Shown here piece by piece: positions 10,026 through 20,241 of a stretch of DNA of 48,172 bases. The notes under the pieces are model-generated. The model made no database searches and had not been told where the DNA came from. It saw only the letters and a program-made list of their open reading frames with translations. The stretch spans positions 668,771 to 716,942 of the forward strand of contig JACPKY010000002.1 of assembly GCA_016186795.1 (NCBI GenBank), given 5' to 3'. The translations under genes and the position numbers were made by a program. Position 1 is the stretch's first letter. Each line of letters opens with the position of its first letter. This stretch comes from Candidatus Gottesmanbacteria bacterium. GTDB lineage: Bacteria > Patescibacteriota > Microgenomatia > 2-02-FULL-39-11.

Positions 10026-10038
10026 ACTTTTCTCTCTT

Positions 10039-10824
10039 TTAATTTTCCCTTTCTTTTACCATTGCTTTTTTTTCCATAGTTCGCTTTTTCACACTTCCTT
10101 GGAATTTTTCTTCCACTTTCACGCTTGATACATTTTTCCTTTTATCTTTTTCTTTCAAAAAATCAACTGCCTCCTCCATCATAATAAGATGTTGGGCATT
10201 CAACACCTGAAACGAGTACATCTGTTTTACTGCAGTTATAGAAAATCCCTCAATATTTCTTCCCGCCAAAAAAACATTTGGCAATATCTCTGGAAGTACA
10301 AGTAATGCATTCATCTTTTTTGTTAGTATTTTTATATTTCGAAGAATTTGAACCATCTCTTTCGTTTTCGGCGTTAACTGAGTAAGTCCTCTAATAATAG
10401 TAAGTTTTCCCTCTTGAAGTTTCTGTGATAATGCACCAAAAAGCGCTTTTTGCTTCAGTTTCTTGGATATGCGAAGAGAAAAATCGGTTTGTGTTGGACC
10501 ATGAGCCACCCCTCCACCAATATAAATGGGTGCTTTGCTGCTTCCATGTCTTGCTCTCCCTGTTCCCTTTTGTCTATAGACTTTCCGAGTTGAACCTGAA
10601 ACATCTCCTCGCGTCTTTGCTTTTCTTGTGCCTCCCCGCTGATTTGCTAAATAAACTCGAACTACTTGCGATAAAAGACGAGGATCTACTTTTACTCCAA
10701 AAACTTCTTTTGGGAGTACAGCTTTCGCAACAACTTTCCCCTCTTTATCGACAATATCGTGCGAAAAAGAGATTCTTTTCGAGGGCACTTCCTTCTGTGG
10801 TGATAATTTTTTTACACGTGCCAT
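10039..10824 (-). CDS. rplD: Ribosomal protein uL4 with basic terminal extension
   Basis: QRGGTRKAKTRGDVSGSTRKVYRQKGTGRARHGSSKAPIYIGGGVAHGP core; 261 aa, Lys-rich C-terminal tail. Confidence 0.95.
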   Translation of the reverse strand: MARVKKLSPQKEVPSKRISFSHDIVDKEGKVVAKAVLPKEVFGVKVDPRLLSQVVRVYLANQRGGTRKAKTRGDVSGSTRKVYRQKGTGRARHGSSKAPIYIGGGVAHGPTQTDFSLRISKKLKQKALFGALSQKLQEGKLTIIRGLTQLTPKTKEMVQILRNIKILTKKMNALLVLPEILPNVFLAGRNIEGFSITAVKQMYSFQVLNAQHLIMMEEAVDFLKEKDKRKNVSSVKVEEKFQGSVKKRTMEKKAMVKEREN

Positions 10825-10829
10825 AGGTA

Positions 10830-11477
10830 TTACTCAGAAGTTTTTTCAATAATAACCAACGCATTTCTTCCCCCAGGAATTAGTCCCTTTATTGAAACAA
10901 TATGTTTTTGGGTATCAACTGACACAACGCGGAGGTTTTTTACTGTCACTTTCTCACTACCCATTCTTCCAGCCATGCGTTTCCCTTTATACACTCGTCC
11001 AGGAGTTGTCGTTTGACCTATAGATCCTGGAGCTCTCTCTCGATCTGATTGGCCATGCGTCCGTGGTCCGCCCTTAAAATGATGACGGGTAACGACTCCT
11101 TGAAATCCTTTCCCTTTGGAAATACCAATAACTTGTACTCTATCACCAGGTTTTAATACATCGCTTACCTGAATCTGCGTCCCTAGTTTGAGTACGTCAA
11201 AATCTTTTGGATCGGAAATAGATACTTCCCTAAAAAAACGGGGAGGATTTTTCTCCAACCCCGCTTTTTTTACATTTCCCAACTCAGGCTTCGTAAGAGT
11301 AGCTGTACGTCTCGTACCAAATCCAAGTTGCAATGCATTATACCCGTCCTTTTCTGTTGTTTTGATGCCTACAATCCAGCACGGACCCGTAAGAATTTGG
11401 GTGACAGGAATCCGTCTCCCTTTCTCATCAAACATCTGAGTTTGAACCGTTTTTGATCCTAATAGTGCATTTACCAT
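10830..11477 (-). CDS. rplC: Ribosomal protein uL3
   Basis: Start at MVNALLGSKTVQTQMFDEKG; GISKGKGFQGVVTRHHFKGGPRTHGQSDRERAPGSIGQTTTPGRVYKGKRMAGRMG. Confidence 0.96.
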   Translation of the reverse strand: MVNALLGSKTVQTQMFDEKGRRIPVTQILTGPCWIVGIKTTEKDGYNALQLGFGTRRTATLTKPELGNVKKAGLEKNPPRFFREVSISDPKDFDVLKLGTQIQVSDVLKPGDRVQVIGISKGKGFQGVVTRHHFKGGPRTHGQSDRERAPGSIGQTTTPGRVYKGKRMAGRMGSEKVTVKNLRVVSVDTQKHIVSIKGLIPGGRNALVIIEKTSE

Positions 11478-11504
11478 AAAACAAAAATAGCCCCAGATAG
11501 GGGC
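11478..11504 (-). promoter_or_regulatory. Terminator-like hairpin plus U-rich tract abutting the rplC start codon
   Basis: Minus strand GCCCC-TATCT-GGGGC followed by TATTTTTGTTTT then ATG of rplC. Confidence 0.6.
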
Positions 11505-11530
11505 GTTGAAAGATCCCAATATCCGTTTTC

Positions 11531-11580
11531 TAAAAAATAGAGTGGTATTTTACCATGATGGAAAATAAAATACTTCCACT
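11531..11580 (-). terminator. Intrinsic terminator/attenuator between rpsJ and rplC
   Basis: Minus strand AGTGG-aag-TATTTTA...TAAAATA-CCACT stem followed by CTATTTTTTA. Confidence 0.65.
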
Positions 11581-11620
11581 GCCGTTAAAATTTTTCCGTC
11601 CTTCCTTCGCTTCCTACATT

Positions 11621-11929
11621 TTACATTTTTACCTCAATGTCCACTCCTGCAGGAAGTTCCAAATGCATCATGGAGTCAATTGTTTTTTCCGTAGGTTCTA
11701 TAATATCGATAAGCCGCTTATGTACCTTAATGATAAACGCTTCTCGACTATCTTTATCCGTAAATGGCGATCGGTTGACAGTAAAATGTTGCTTATCGGT
11801 AGGAAGCGGAATCGGTCCCACCACCTTTGCTCCGGTTCGAATCGCCGTATCCAATATTTTTTGACAGGAATCATCAATGATTCTGCCATCATAAGCTTTT
11901 AGTCGAACTCGAATTCTTCCTTTCGGCAT
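11621..11929 (-). CDS. rpsJ: Ribosomal protein uS10
   Basis: [76 protein letters not shown]. Confidence 0.97.
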   Translation of the reverse strand: MPKGRIRVRLKAYDGRIIDDSCQKILDTAIRTGAKVVGPIPLPTDKQHFTVNRSPFTDKDSREAFIIKVHKRLIDIIEPTEKTIDSMMHLELPAGVDIEVKM

Positions 11930-11980
11930 TTTCCCTTTGCGTAATTGTCTTTTACGCGATACGTTTAATGTGCAAAACGA

Positions 11981-13165
11981 TTACTTGATAATTTTCGTGA
12001 TGACACCGGCACCTACTGTATGTCCACCTTCACGAACCGCAAATCGCTGCCCTTCCTCAAGCGCCACCGGTACAATAAGTTTAATAGTCATTTTAATATC
12101 ATCTCCGGGCATCACCATTTCTACACCGGAGGGAAGGGCTGCTTCACCGGTGACATCTGTTGTTCGAATATAGAACTGCGGTCTGTACCCAGTGAAAAAT
12201 GGTGTATGTCGGCCACCCTCTTCCTTCGTAAGGATATAAATTTGTGCCTCAAATTCAGTATGAGGAGTAATTGATCCGGGTTTTGCAACAACCTGTCCAC
12301 GTTCAACCTGATTTTTTTCAAGACCTCTTATGAGAAGACCGACATTATCACCTGCTATCGCATCGCTTAATGTTTTTCTGAACATCTCAATTCCGGTTAT
12401 AACGGATTTCTGTGTTGGTTTGATCCCAACAATTTCAATCTCATCATTCACGTTAAGTTTTCCTCTTTCTACTCTTCCTGTAACCACTGTCCCTCTCCCT
12501 TTAATAGAAAATACATCCTCAACGGGCATAAGGAATGGTTTTTCTGTGTCTCTTGTCGGAGTTGGCACGTATTCATCAACTTGCTTCATCAATTCCTCAA
12601 TCGATTTTATCCCTTCACTATCTCCTTGAAGTGCCTTTAGAGCGCTCCCCCGAATGATTGGAATTTTATCTCCTGGGAAATTGTATTTTGTGAGAAGTTC
12701 ACGAACTTCAAGTTCAACAAGATCTAACAGTTCCTTATCAGAAACCATGTCTACTTTATTTAAGAAAACGACGATTGCGGGAACATTTACTTGTTTTGCG
12801 AGAAGAATATGTTCTCGGGTCTGAGGCATCGGACCATCTGGGGCTGAAACGACAAGAATTGCTCCATCCATCTGTGCTGCCCCAGTTATCATATTTTTGA
12901 TATAATCTGCATGCCCTGGAGCATCAATGTGCGCGTAATGTCTCTTTTCTGTTTCATACTCTGAGTGATGGATGTTAATTGTGACTCCACGAGCTTTCTC
13001 TTCTGGGGCGTTATCAATTTCTTCATATTTGAGGGCTTTTGCAAAACCTTTTTGTGCAAGAACATGCGTAATTGCTGAAGTTAACGTCGTCTTTCCATGA
13101 TCAACATGACCAATGGTTCCGATGTTAATATGAGGTTTCGTCCTTTGGAAAACACCTGTTGCCAT
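11981..13165 (-). CDS. tuf: Elongation factor Tu
   Basis: [74 protein letters not shown] ahead of ATG at 13165. Confidence 0.98.
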   Translation of the reverse strand: MATGVFQRTKPHINIGTIGHVDHGKTTLTSAITHVLAQKGFAKALKYEEIDNAPEEKARGVTINIHHSEYETEKRHYAHIDAPGHADYIKNMITGAAQMDGAILVVSAPDGPMPQTREHILLAKQVNVPAIVVFLNKVDMVSDKELLDLVELEVRELLTKYNFPGDKIPIIRGSALKALQGDSEGIKSIEELMKQVDEYVPTPTRDTEKPFLMPVEDVFSIKGRGTVVTGRVERGKLNVNDEIEIVGIKPTQKSVITGIEMFRKTLSDAIAGDNVGLLIRGLEKNQVERGQVVAKPGSITPHTEFEAQIYILTKEEGGRHTPFFTGYRPQFYIRTTDVTGEAALPSGVEMVMPGDDIKMTIKLIVPVALEEGQRFAVREGGHTVGAGVITKIIK

Positions 13166-13229
13166 ATTTACTCCTTTCGAGTTATTCAATAAAAAAAATA
13201 TTTCCCAAATGCAAAATTGGGCAAAGGAA

Positions 13230-13258
13230 ATTATACAATATCAGTATCTTATGCGCAA
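13230..13258 (-). promoter_or_regulatory. Sigma70-type promoter for tuf
   Basis: Minus strand TTGCGC - 17 nt - TATAAT in the fusA-tuf intergenic region. Confidence 0.7.
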
Positions 13259-13286
13259 GAGGCTTGTTTGGAAAGATATTTCTGGA

Positions 13287-15392
13287 CTAAGAAACAGTCT
13301 TTGATACTATTTTTTCAGTTATGTTTTTGGGAACTTCTTCATAGTGAGAAGGCTCCATATAGTATGCTGCTCTTCCTTGTGAGAGGGAACGAAGTGTTGT
13401 TGCATATCCCGAAAGCTCGGCAAGCGGTACCATTGCAAGAATGACAGAGACATGACCTCTCTTATCTGTTCCCAAAATTTGTGCTCGTTTACTCGATAAG
13501 TCTCCAATCACGGTCCCCATAAATTCATCTGGCGTTGTCACCTCAACTTTCATAATTGGCTCAAGAAGAACAAGTCCCGCTTGTTTTGTAGCTGCTTGAA
13601 GCGCCATACTTCCTGCGATCTTAAATGCGATATCAGACGAATCAACATCATGGTATGTTCCGTCATAAAGTATCACCTTTAAATCCACAAGAGGAAAGCC
13701 GGCAAGAATTCCTTTTTCTGCTGCCTCTTTGACACCTTTCTCAACTGAAGGAATAAACTCATTTGGAATTGCTCCACCTTTGATTGCATCAACAAATTCT
13801 AATCCTTCACCACGACCTACCGGCTCAACCCGCAAGAAACAGTGTCCGTATTGACCCCGACCACCAGTCTGTTTTATATATCTTCCTTCTCCTTCAGCCT
13901 TTGCGGCAATTGTCTCTTTATATGCAACTTGGGGTGCGCCAACATTAGCGTCTACTTTAAATTCACGGCGCATCCGATCAACCAAAACATCGAGATGGAG
14001 TTCTCCCATGCCCCAAATGATTGTTTGACCGGTTTCGTGATTGGCTTTTACCCGAAATGTAGGATCTTCCTCGGATAATCTTTGCAGTGCAAGGCCCATT
14101 TTTTCCTGATCTGACTTTGTCTTTGGTTCAATAGCAAGAGAAATAACTGGCTCTGGAAAAGTAATTTTCTCCAAAACAATAGGATGCGACGGATCGCAAA
14201 GCGTATCTCCGGTACCGGTATCTTTAAATCCAACAACTGCAACAATCTCTCCTGCATACGCCTCTTGAACCTCCTCACGTTCATTTGCATGCATGAGAAG
14301 AATTCTCCCTATTCTCTCCTGTTGGTCTTTAGTTGCGTTGAATGTGTATGATCCAGAGGTTATCTTCCCGGAATAAATACGTATGTAGGTTAGTTTCCCA
14401 ACATGAGGATCAAGCTGAATTTTGAAGGCCAGTGCTGAAAATGGAGCATCAGAGTTTGTTGGTCGCTCTTCCTCACCGCCTGTTTTCTCATTCACTCCCT
14501 TAATTGATGCGATATCAAGTGGAGATGGTAGATAATCGACAATTGCATCAAGGAGAGGTTGAACACCTTTATTTCGAAGTGATGTTCCACAAAAAATCGG
14601 GACGAGTTTATAAGCGATGGTTGCCTTCCTGAGAGCTTTTTTTAACTCTTCAAGTGTTGGCTCATATCCACCGAGATATTTTTCTAAAAGTGTATCATCC
14701 TTTTCACAAATCTGTTCTACAAGAAGATGTCTATATTTTTTAACATCCTCTTCCATCTCTTTTGGAATCTCATCTTTGACGTCATACTTCGCTCCTAATT
14801 CTTCACCTGACCATATGAAGCTTTTCATCTCAAGTAAATCAACGCACCCTACAAATGAAGATTCGCTCCCAATGGGAAGCATTATTATCGCTGGATGTGC
14901 ACCAAGTCTCTCCTTAATCATTCCCACAGTTCTTAAGAAATTTGCTCCCAGTTTATCCATTTTATTGATAAAACATACACGCGGAACATTGTATTTATCA
15001 GCTTGATGCCACACAGTCTCTGATTGTGATTGCACACCTTCCTCTGCATCAAGAACTGTTACTCCTCCATCAAGTACTCGAAGAGACCTTTCAACCTCTG
15101 CTGTGAAATCCACATGTCCAGGTGTATCAATAATATTAATTCGGACGTCTTTCCAGAAAGTAGTAGTTGCAGCTGATGTAATTGTGATCCCTCGCTCTTT
15201 CTCTTGAGGCATCCAATCCATTTGTGTCGTTCCTTCATCGATATCTCCGATTTTGTATGTTTTACCAGTATAATAGAGGATTCGCTCCGTCGTTGTCGTT
15301 TTTCCTGCATCAATATGGGCAATAATACCGATATTACGGATTTTATCTTGAGGAACATTCCGATTTTTCGTAATAGTTATATTTGCTGGCAT
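13287..15392 (-). CDS. fusA: Elongation factor G
   Basis: [54 protein letters not shown]. Confidence 0.98.
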   Translation of the reverse strand: MPANITITKNRNVPQDKIRNIGIIAHIDAGKTTTTERILYYTGKTYKIGDIDEGTTQMDWMPQEKERGITITSAATTTFWKDVRINIIDTPGHVDFTAEVERSLRVLDGGVTVLDAEEGVQSQSETVWHQADKYNVPRVCFINKMDKLGANFLRTVGMIKERLGAHPAIIMLPIGSESSFVGCVDLLEMKSFIWSGEELGAKYDVKDEIPKEMEEDVKKYRHLLVEQICEKDDTLLEKYLGGYEPTLEELKKALRKATIAYKLVPIFCGTSLRNKGVQPLLDAIVDYLPSPLDIASIKGVNEKTGGEEERPTNSDAPFSALAFKIQLDPHVGKLTYIRIYSGKITSGSYTFNATKDQQERIGRILLMHANEREEVQEAYAGEIVAVVGFKDTGTGDTLCDPSHPIVLEKITFPEPVISLAIEPKTKSDQEKMGLALQRLSEEDPTFRVKANHETGQTIIWGMGELHLDVLVDRMRREFKVDANVGAPQVAYKETIAAKAEGEGRYIKQTGGRGQYGHCFLRVEPVGRGEGLEFVDAIKGGAIPNEFIPSVEKGVKEAAEKGILAGFPLVDLKVILYDGTYHDVDSSDIAFKIAGSMALQAATKQAGLVLLEPIMKVEVTTPDEFMGTVIGDLSSKRAQILGTDKRGHVSVILAMVPLAELSGYATTLRSLSQGRAAYYMEPSHYEEVPKNITEKIVSKTVS

Positions 15393-15440
15393 AAAAACAA
15401 AAATTTCCACTGCAACAATGAAACAATGCCACAATGGAAA
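15393..15440 (-). promoter_or_regulatory. Terminator-like hairpin plus T5GT5 tract abutting the fusA start codon
   Basis: Minus strand TTTCCATTG...CAGTGGAAA (9 bp incl. one GU) directly followed by TTTTTGTTTTT-ATG. Confidence 0.6.
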
Positions 15441-15503
15441 CGTTTCTTTCCTACCTTACATTACATTGCACTCATTGAATATTGGAAAAATGTAAAATTT
15501 CCT

Positions 15504-15980
15504 TTACCACCGGAAATGTGAAAACGCGCGATTCGCTTCTGCGTTTCTTTGCATAATTTCACGTTTGCGAATTGCCTCACCAAGATTATTATTTGCATCG
15601 ATAAATTCTGCAGCAAGTTTCTGCGCAAATGTATGGTACTGTTTATTTGACCGTTTATTTGCGGATTGAATAAGCCACCGGATTGCAAGCGACATCCTCC
15701 GTTCTCCCCGAACTTCAACGGGAACCTGATAGGAAGCTCCTCCTACTCGCCGTGGACGAACTTCTACTTTTGGGCTTACATTTTGAATTGCAGATTGGAA
15801 AATAGTCAACGGATCCATCTTTTTCTCTTTGATAAGAGTCAATGCGGTATAAACCTGTTTTTCAGCAACACTTTTTTTCCCATCTCTCATAACACGGTTA
15901 ATAAACCGCTGTAAAACTTTATTTCCATATAATGGGTCACCTTCAACGACTCTTTTTTTTGTTTTCCCTGACCGTGACAT
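15504..15980 (-). CDS. rpsG: Ribosomal protein uS7
   Basis: LQRFINRVMRDGKKSVAEKQVYTAL...NVSPKVEVRPRRVGGASYQVPVEVRGERRMSLAIRWL. Confidence 0.97.
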   Translation of the reverse strand: MSRSGKTKKRVVEGDPLYGNKVLQRFINRVMRDGKKSVAEKQVYTALTLIKEKKMDPLTIFQSAIQNVSPKVEVRPRRVGGASYQVPVEVRGERRMSLAIRWLIQSANKRSNKQYHTFAQKLAAEFIDANNNLGEAIRKREIMQRNAEANRAFSHFRW

Positions 15981-16009
15981 ATTTTGAGATTGAATGCGAA
16001 ATGCTCGTA

Positions 16010-16462
16010 TTATGCAGGAGGTGCGGCTGTCGGTACCTTTGCTCCACCTCCACCTCCACTTACTTTGGTACCGTACCTTGATCGTCCTTGTCGCCTCCCA
16101 CTCACTCCAGAGGTATCGAATTTCCCTCGAACTATATGGTATTTCACGCCCGGCAAATCTTTCACTCTTCCACCTCGTATAAGAACAATTGCATGCTCTG
16201 TCAACTCATGCCCGATTCCCGGAATATAGGCGGTAACTTCCTGTTTATTTGAGAGCCTTACTCTTGCAACCTTTCGAAGAGCCGAGTTTGGCTTTCTCGG
16301 CGTCATAGTTTTTACAAGAGTCACCACACCACGTTTAAACGACGAAGGAACAGTTTTCATCTGTCTATCTTTGGCATTAAAGTATTTTCGAAGAGCTGTT
16401 ACTTTGATCTTCTTCAGAATTCTCTTTCTTCCTTTTTTTACTAATTGATTGACTGTAGGCAT
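16010..16462 (-). CDS. rpsL: Ribosomal protein uS12
   Basis: [14 protein letters not shown]...[21 protein letters not shown]...[21 protein letters not shown]. Confidence 0.97.
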   Translation of the reverse strand: MPTVNQLVKKGRKRILKKIKVTALRKYFNAKDRQMKTVPSSFKRGVVTLVKTMTPRKPNSALRKVARVRLSNKQEVTAYIPGIGHELTEHAIVLIRGGRVKDLPGVKYHIVRGKFDTSGVSGRRQGRSRYGTKVSGGGGGAKVPTAAPPA

Positions 16463-16510
16463 ATGAAAAATATCTAGTGAATTTCCTCCTAAAAAATCTT
16501 AATGGGAAAA

Positions 16511-19500
16511 TTATGATTCAATCCGCGCCCGTTCGGAAATAACCGGAATGAGCCGGCCGATTATAACATTTTCCTTAAGACCCAACAAGTGATCTTCCTT
16601 CCCTTGCAAAGCGGTATCTGTCAAGACACTCGTAGTCTCCTGGAACGATGCAGCAGATAACCATGATTCTGTATATAATGCAGCTCTTGTAATGCCGAGA
16701 ATAACGACTTGAGCAGTTGCTGGCTCTCCACCTTCTGAAATAACTCGAGCGTTCTCCTCCTCAAAGTATCGCCTATCAACAAGTTCACCGGTTAAAAATA
16801 ACGTATCACCAGATGACTCAATCCGAACTTTGTCACTCATTTTCCGAATAATCACCTCAAAATGTTTATCGTGAATTGGAATACCCTGTGATTCGTACAC
16901 ACGCTGAATTTCTGCAAGTAAATACCTTTGTGCCCCAAGTAAACCACGAATTTGCAATACTTCCTTAATATCCAATGGACCGAATGTGATCGGATCCCCA
17001 GATGCAATAAGGTCACCAGTTTTTACACGTAATTCATAGGCTGCAGGGATGACATATTCTCTCTCTTCAATAGGTTTGATTCCAATACTTCGTACGGTTA
17101 CTGTATACCCATTTTCCGTTTCATCGATTTTCGCCTTTCCAGCAATTTCAGAAATTGGAGCATAGACTTTTGGAGTTCGTGCCTCGAATAATTCTTCCAC
17201 TCTTGGTAACCCTTGAGTAACATCAAGTCCAACAATTCCACCAGCATGACGGACACGCATTGTTAATTGGGTCCCTGGCTCTCCAATAGATTGCGCAGCA
17301 ACAATTCCAACGGGTGTTCCAATCTCTACAAATTTTTTACTTCCAAGATCGATTCCGTAACATGTCGCACACATACCATACTTCAGCTCACACGTCAGTG
17401 GAGACCGTACGGTAACTTTCCCAACATTTTTCAAAAGCGGAAGTTTATCCTCTGTAATAATATCCCCTCTTTTGAGGATGGCTTTCTTTCCTTTTTGCGG
17501 TAATACATCCTCTGCAATTACCCTTCCCATGACTCTTGTCACAAGAGGTGTTTGACGATCTTCTGAAGAAACAATCTCTATACCATTTTTCGTTCCGCAA
17601 TCTTCACTCCTTATAATAACATCATGCGCTACATCAACAAGTCTCCGTGTAAGATATCCTGCATCGGCAGTTTTTAACGCTGAATCTGTTAGTCCCTTCC
17701 TCGAACCACGAGTAGATGTGACGTATTCAAAAATAGATAAACCTTCCCGATAATTCGACTTTGTTGGTAACTCGACGATCTTTCCGAGTGGATCAACGAC
17801 AAGACCTTTAATTGCACAAAGCTGCTTTAACTGATCCTTTGACGCTCTTGCGCCTCCTGAATTAATAATGATCTTCACAGGATTTGCTTCATCCATTGCT
17901 TTCCATGTCGCATCTGCAAGTTGTTCTGTTACCTCAATCCATAATTCATTCTCAAGACGTTTTCGTTCCTCGTTTGTAATAAGTCCTTGACGGTAATTCT
18001 CTTCTACTTTCGTAACTTTTGTTTCGGTTTCGACAACCATCTTCTCTTTTTCAGGAATAATTATGTTATCAAAAACAGAAACAGACATTCCACCAGAAAG
18101 AGTCGCGCCCAAAAATCCAAAATCTTTGAATTTATCGATTAAGGAAGCAGTTTCTTCTTTTGAATACAGATCAAATACCCGTGTTAAGAGTTGTTTGATA
18201 GTTGCCGCTTTTACCGGTTCGTTAAAAAATCGTAAGTCTTCCGGAAGATTTTCATTAAAAAGTATTCGCCCAACACTTGTTGTAAGGACTTTCCCGGCAA
18301 TTCTTACCCGAATTGTTTGGCGTATATCAATCTTTCCTGACTGATAGGCGTATATCGCTTCTTTCTCATCGGCAAAAAGTTGCAATGTGTCCTCTTGAAT
18401 TTGTTCACCAGACTGACTTAATGTCGTGAGATAATAACACCCCAGTGCCATTTCTTTATTTGGAATCGTAATGGGTGATCCATCAGCAGGTTTTAAAAGG
18501 TTATTAACAGGAAGCATAAGGTCTTTTGCCTCTTTTTGAGCTGTTTCAGACAGTGGCACATGAACAGCCATTTGATCTCCGTCAAAGTCGGCATTATAAC
18601 CAGCGCAGACACATGGATGAATACGAATTGCTGCTCCTTCGATGAGAATCGGGAAAAATGCCTGGATACCAAGTTTATGAAGAGTTGGTGCCCGATTGAG
18701 AAATACAGGATGATTTTTCGTAATCTCCTCTAAAATATCAAATACTTGAGCCTGTTTCCTCTCTAAAATATTTTTTGCGCTTTTCACATTTGGTGCCAAC
18801 CCCCGAACAATAAGTTCACGAAGAACAAATGGCTTAAATAGCTCCAGTGCCATTTCTTTCGGAAGACCACACGTTGCAAGTGAAAGCTCTGGACCAACAA
18901 CAATAACAGATCTTCCAGAGTAATCGACGCGCTTACCGAGAAGATTTTGTCGAAATCTTCCCTGCTTCCCACGAAGCATATCAGAAAGGGATCGAAGTGG
19001 TGAGGATGTTACTGTCCTTCCAGTCGTCCTCTGGCTCGCATCAATAAGAGAATCAACAGCTTCTTGAAGCATTCTTTTTTCGTTTCGAAGGATAATTTCT
19101 GGAGCACCTAACTCAATGAGATGCTTTAACCTATTATTCCGATTAATTACTCTCCGGTAAAGATCGTTCAGATCGGACGTGGCAAACTTTCCTCCTGTCA
19201 ATTGTACCATCGGCCGAAGATCTGGAGGAATAACTGGAAGAATAGAAAGTATCATCCAAGATGGATCAACACCAGCTTTTTTCAATCCTTCGACAACTCG
19301 AAGTCTTTTTGCCACTTTTATCTTCCGAGGGCCAGAAAGTTCTTGAGCTTTCTTCCGAAGCTCAGCTGTGAGTTTTGAGAGGTCTAGTTTTTTCAAAACC
19401 GAAAGAATACACTCAGCGCCCATCCCTGCTTCAAAAAACGATTCCACGTCATATTCACGAAGTTTCAAAAATTCATCCTCAGAAATTATGGAGAGCGGTC

Positions 19501-20230
19501 GAAGTCTGGTGACCAAACTCGAAATTGTCGTAAATATTTCCTTTGCAGTTTCCTCAACCCGCTGGTTTTCTTCGGCAATAACAGTAATTTGCTGCTTTTT
19601 TTTGTAGGATAATTCCTCATATGCTAAATCTTGTGCTTCTTTATTTTTTATTTTCCCCTCTGTCTCCTTTTTCGCCCGAACAAATTCTTCCTCGATTTCT
19701 TTTATTTTCTGCTCCGCTTGTTTTACCCGTTCAGCTTTTCTTTTCTCAAATACTGCTTCAAGTTCAGCCTGCGCTTTCTTTTGAGCATTTTTGTCTACAT
19801 CAATCACTAGATACGAAGCAAAATAAATAACATTTTCCAAAGATTTTGGAGCTAGGTCAAGAAGAAGTGAAAGTTTAGATGGGGAACCCTTAAAAAACCA
19901 GACATGGGACACGGGGGCGGCAAGTTTAATATGCCCCATTCTTTCACGACGCACTTTACTTTGAGTGACTTCAACACCACATTTGTCACAAATAATTCCG
20001 CGGTATCGAATTCGCTTATATTTACCACAATAACATTCCCAGTCCTTTGTCGGACCAAAAATTCTTTCATCGAATAACCCGTCTTTTTCTGGTTTTAATG
20101 TCCGGTAGTTAATTGTTTCTGGCTTAGTGACCTCTCCATATGACCACAACAAGACGTCATCCGAAGATGCAAGGGTTAGTTTCAACCCCGAAAAGTCAAC
20201 GATCTGGCCAAAATTTCCTTTTTTATCCAT
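16511..20230 (-). CDS. rpoC: RNA polymerase subunit beta'
   Basis: NADFDGDQMAVHVPLS active site; CYCGKYKRIRYRGIICDKCGVEV zinc finger; LLGKRVDYSGRSVIVVGPEL. Confidence 0.99.
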   Translation of the reverse strand: MDKKGNFGQIVDFSGLKLTLASSDDVLLWSYGEVTKPETINYRTLKPEKDGLFDERIFGPTKDWECYCGKYKRIRYRGIICDKCGVEVTQSKVRRERMGHIKLAAPVSHVWFFKGSPSKLSLLLDLAPKSLENVIYFASYLVIDVDKNAQKKAQAELEAVFEKRKAERVKQAEQKIKEIEEEFVRAKKETEGKIKNKEAQDLAYEELSYKKKQQITVIAEENQRVEETAKEIFTTISSLVTRLRPLSIISEDEFLKLREYDVESFFEAGMGAECILSVLKKLDLSKLTAELRKKAQELSGPRKIKVAKRLRVVEGLKKAGVDPSWMILSILPVIPPDLRPMVQLTGGKFATSDLNDLYRRVINRNNRLKHLIELGAPEIILRNEKRMLQEAVDSLIDASQRTTGRTVTSSPLRSLSDMLRGKQGRFRQNLLGKRVDYSGRSVIVVGPELSLATCGLPKEMALELFKPFVLRELIVRGLAPNVKSAKNILERKQAQVFDILEEITKNHPVFLNRAPTLHKLGIQAFFPILIEGAAIRIHPCVCAGYNADFDGDQMAVHVPLSETAQKEAKDLMLPVNNLLKPADGSPITIPNKEMALGCYYLTTLSQSGEQIQEDTLQLFADEKEAIYAYQSGKIDIRQTIRVRIAGKVLTTSVGRILFNENLPEDLRFFNEPVKAATIKQLLTRVFDLYSKEETASLIDKFKDFGFLGATLSGGMSVSVFDNIIIPEKEKMVVETETKVTKVEENYRQGLITNEERKRLENELWIEVTEQLADATWKAMDEANPVKIIINSGGARASKDQLKQLCAIKGLVVDPLGKIVELPTKSNYREGLSIFEYVTSTRGSRKGLTDSALKTADAGYLTRRLVDVAHDVIIRSEDCGTKNGIEIVSSEDRQTPLVTRVMGRVIAEDVLPQKGKKAILKRGDIITEDKLPLLKNVGKVTVRSPLTCELKYGMCATCYGIDLGSKKFVEIGTPVGIVAAQSIGEPGTQLTMRVRHAGGIVGLDVTQGLPRVEELFEARTPKVYAPISEIAGKAKIDETENGYTVTVRSIGIKPIEEREYVIPAAYELRVKTGDLIASGDPITFGPLDIKEVLQIRGLLGAQRYLLAEIQRVYESQGIPIHDKHFEVIIRKMSDKVRIESSGDTLFLTGELVDRRYFEEENARVISEGGEPATAQVVILGITRAALYTESWLSAASFQETTSVLTDTALQGKEDHLLGLKENVIIGRLIPVISERARIES

Positions 20231-20241
20231 ACACTCTCCTC

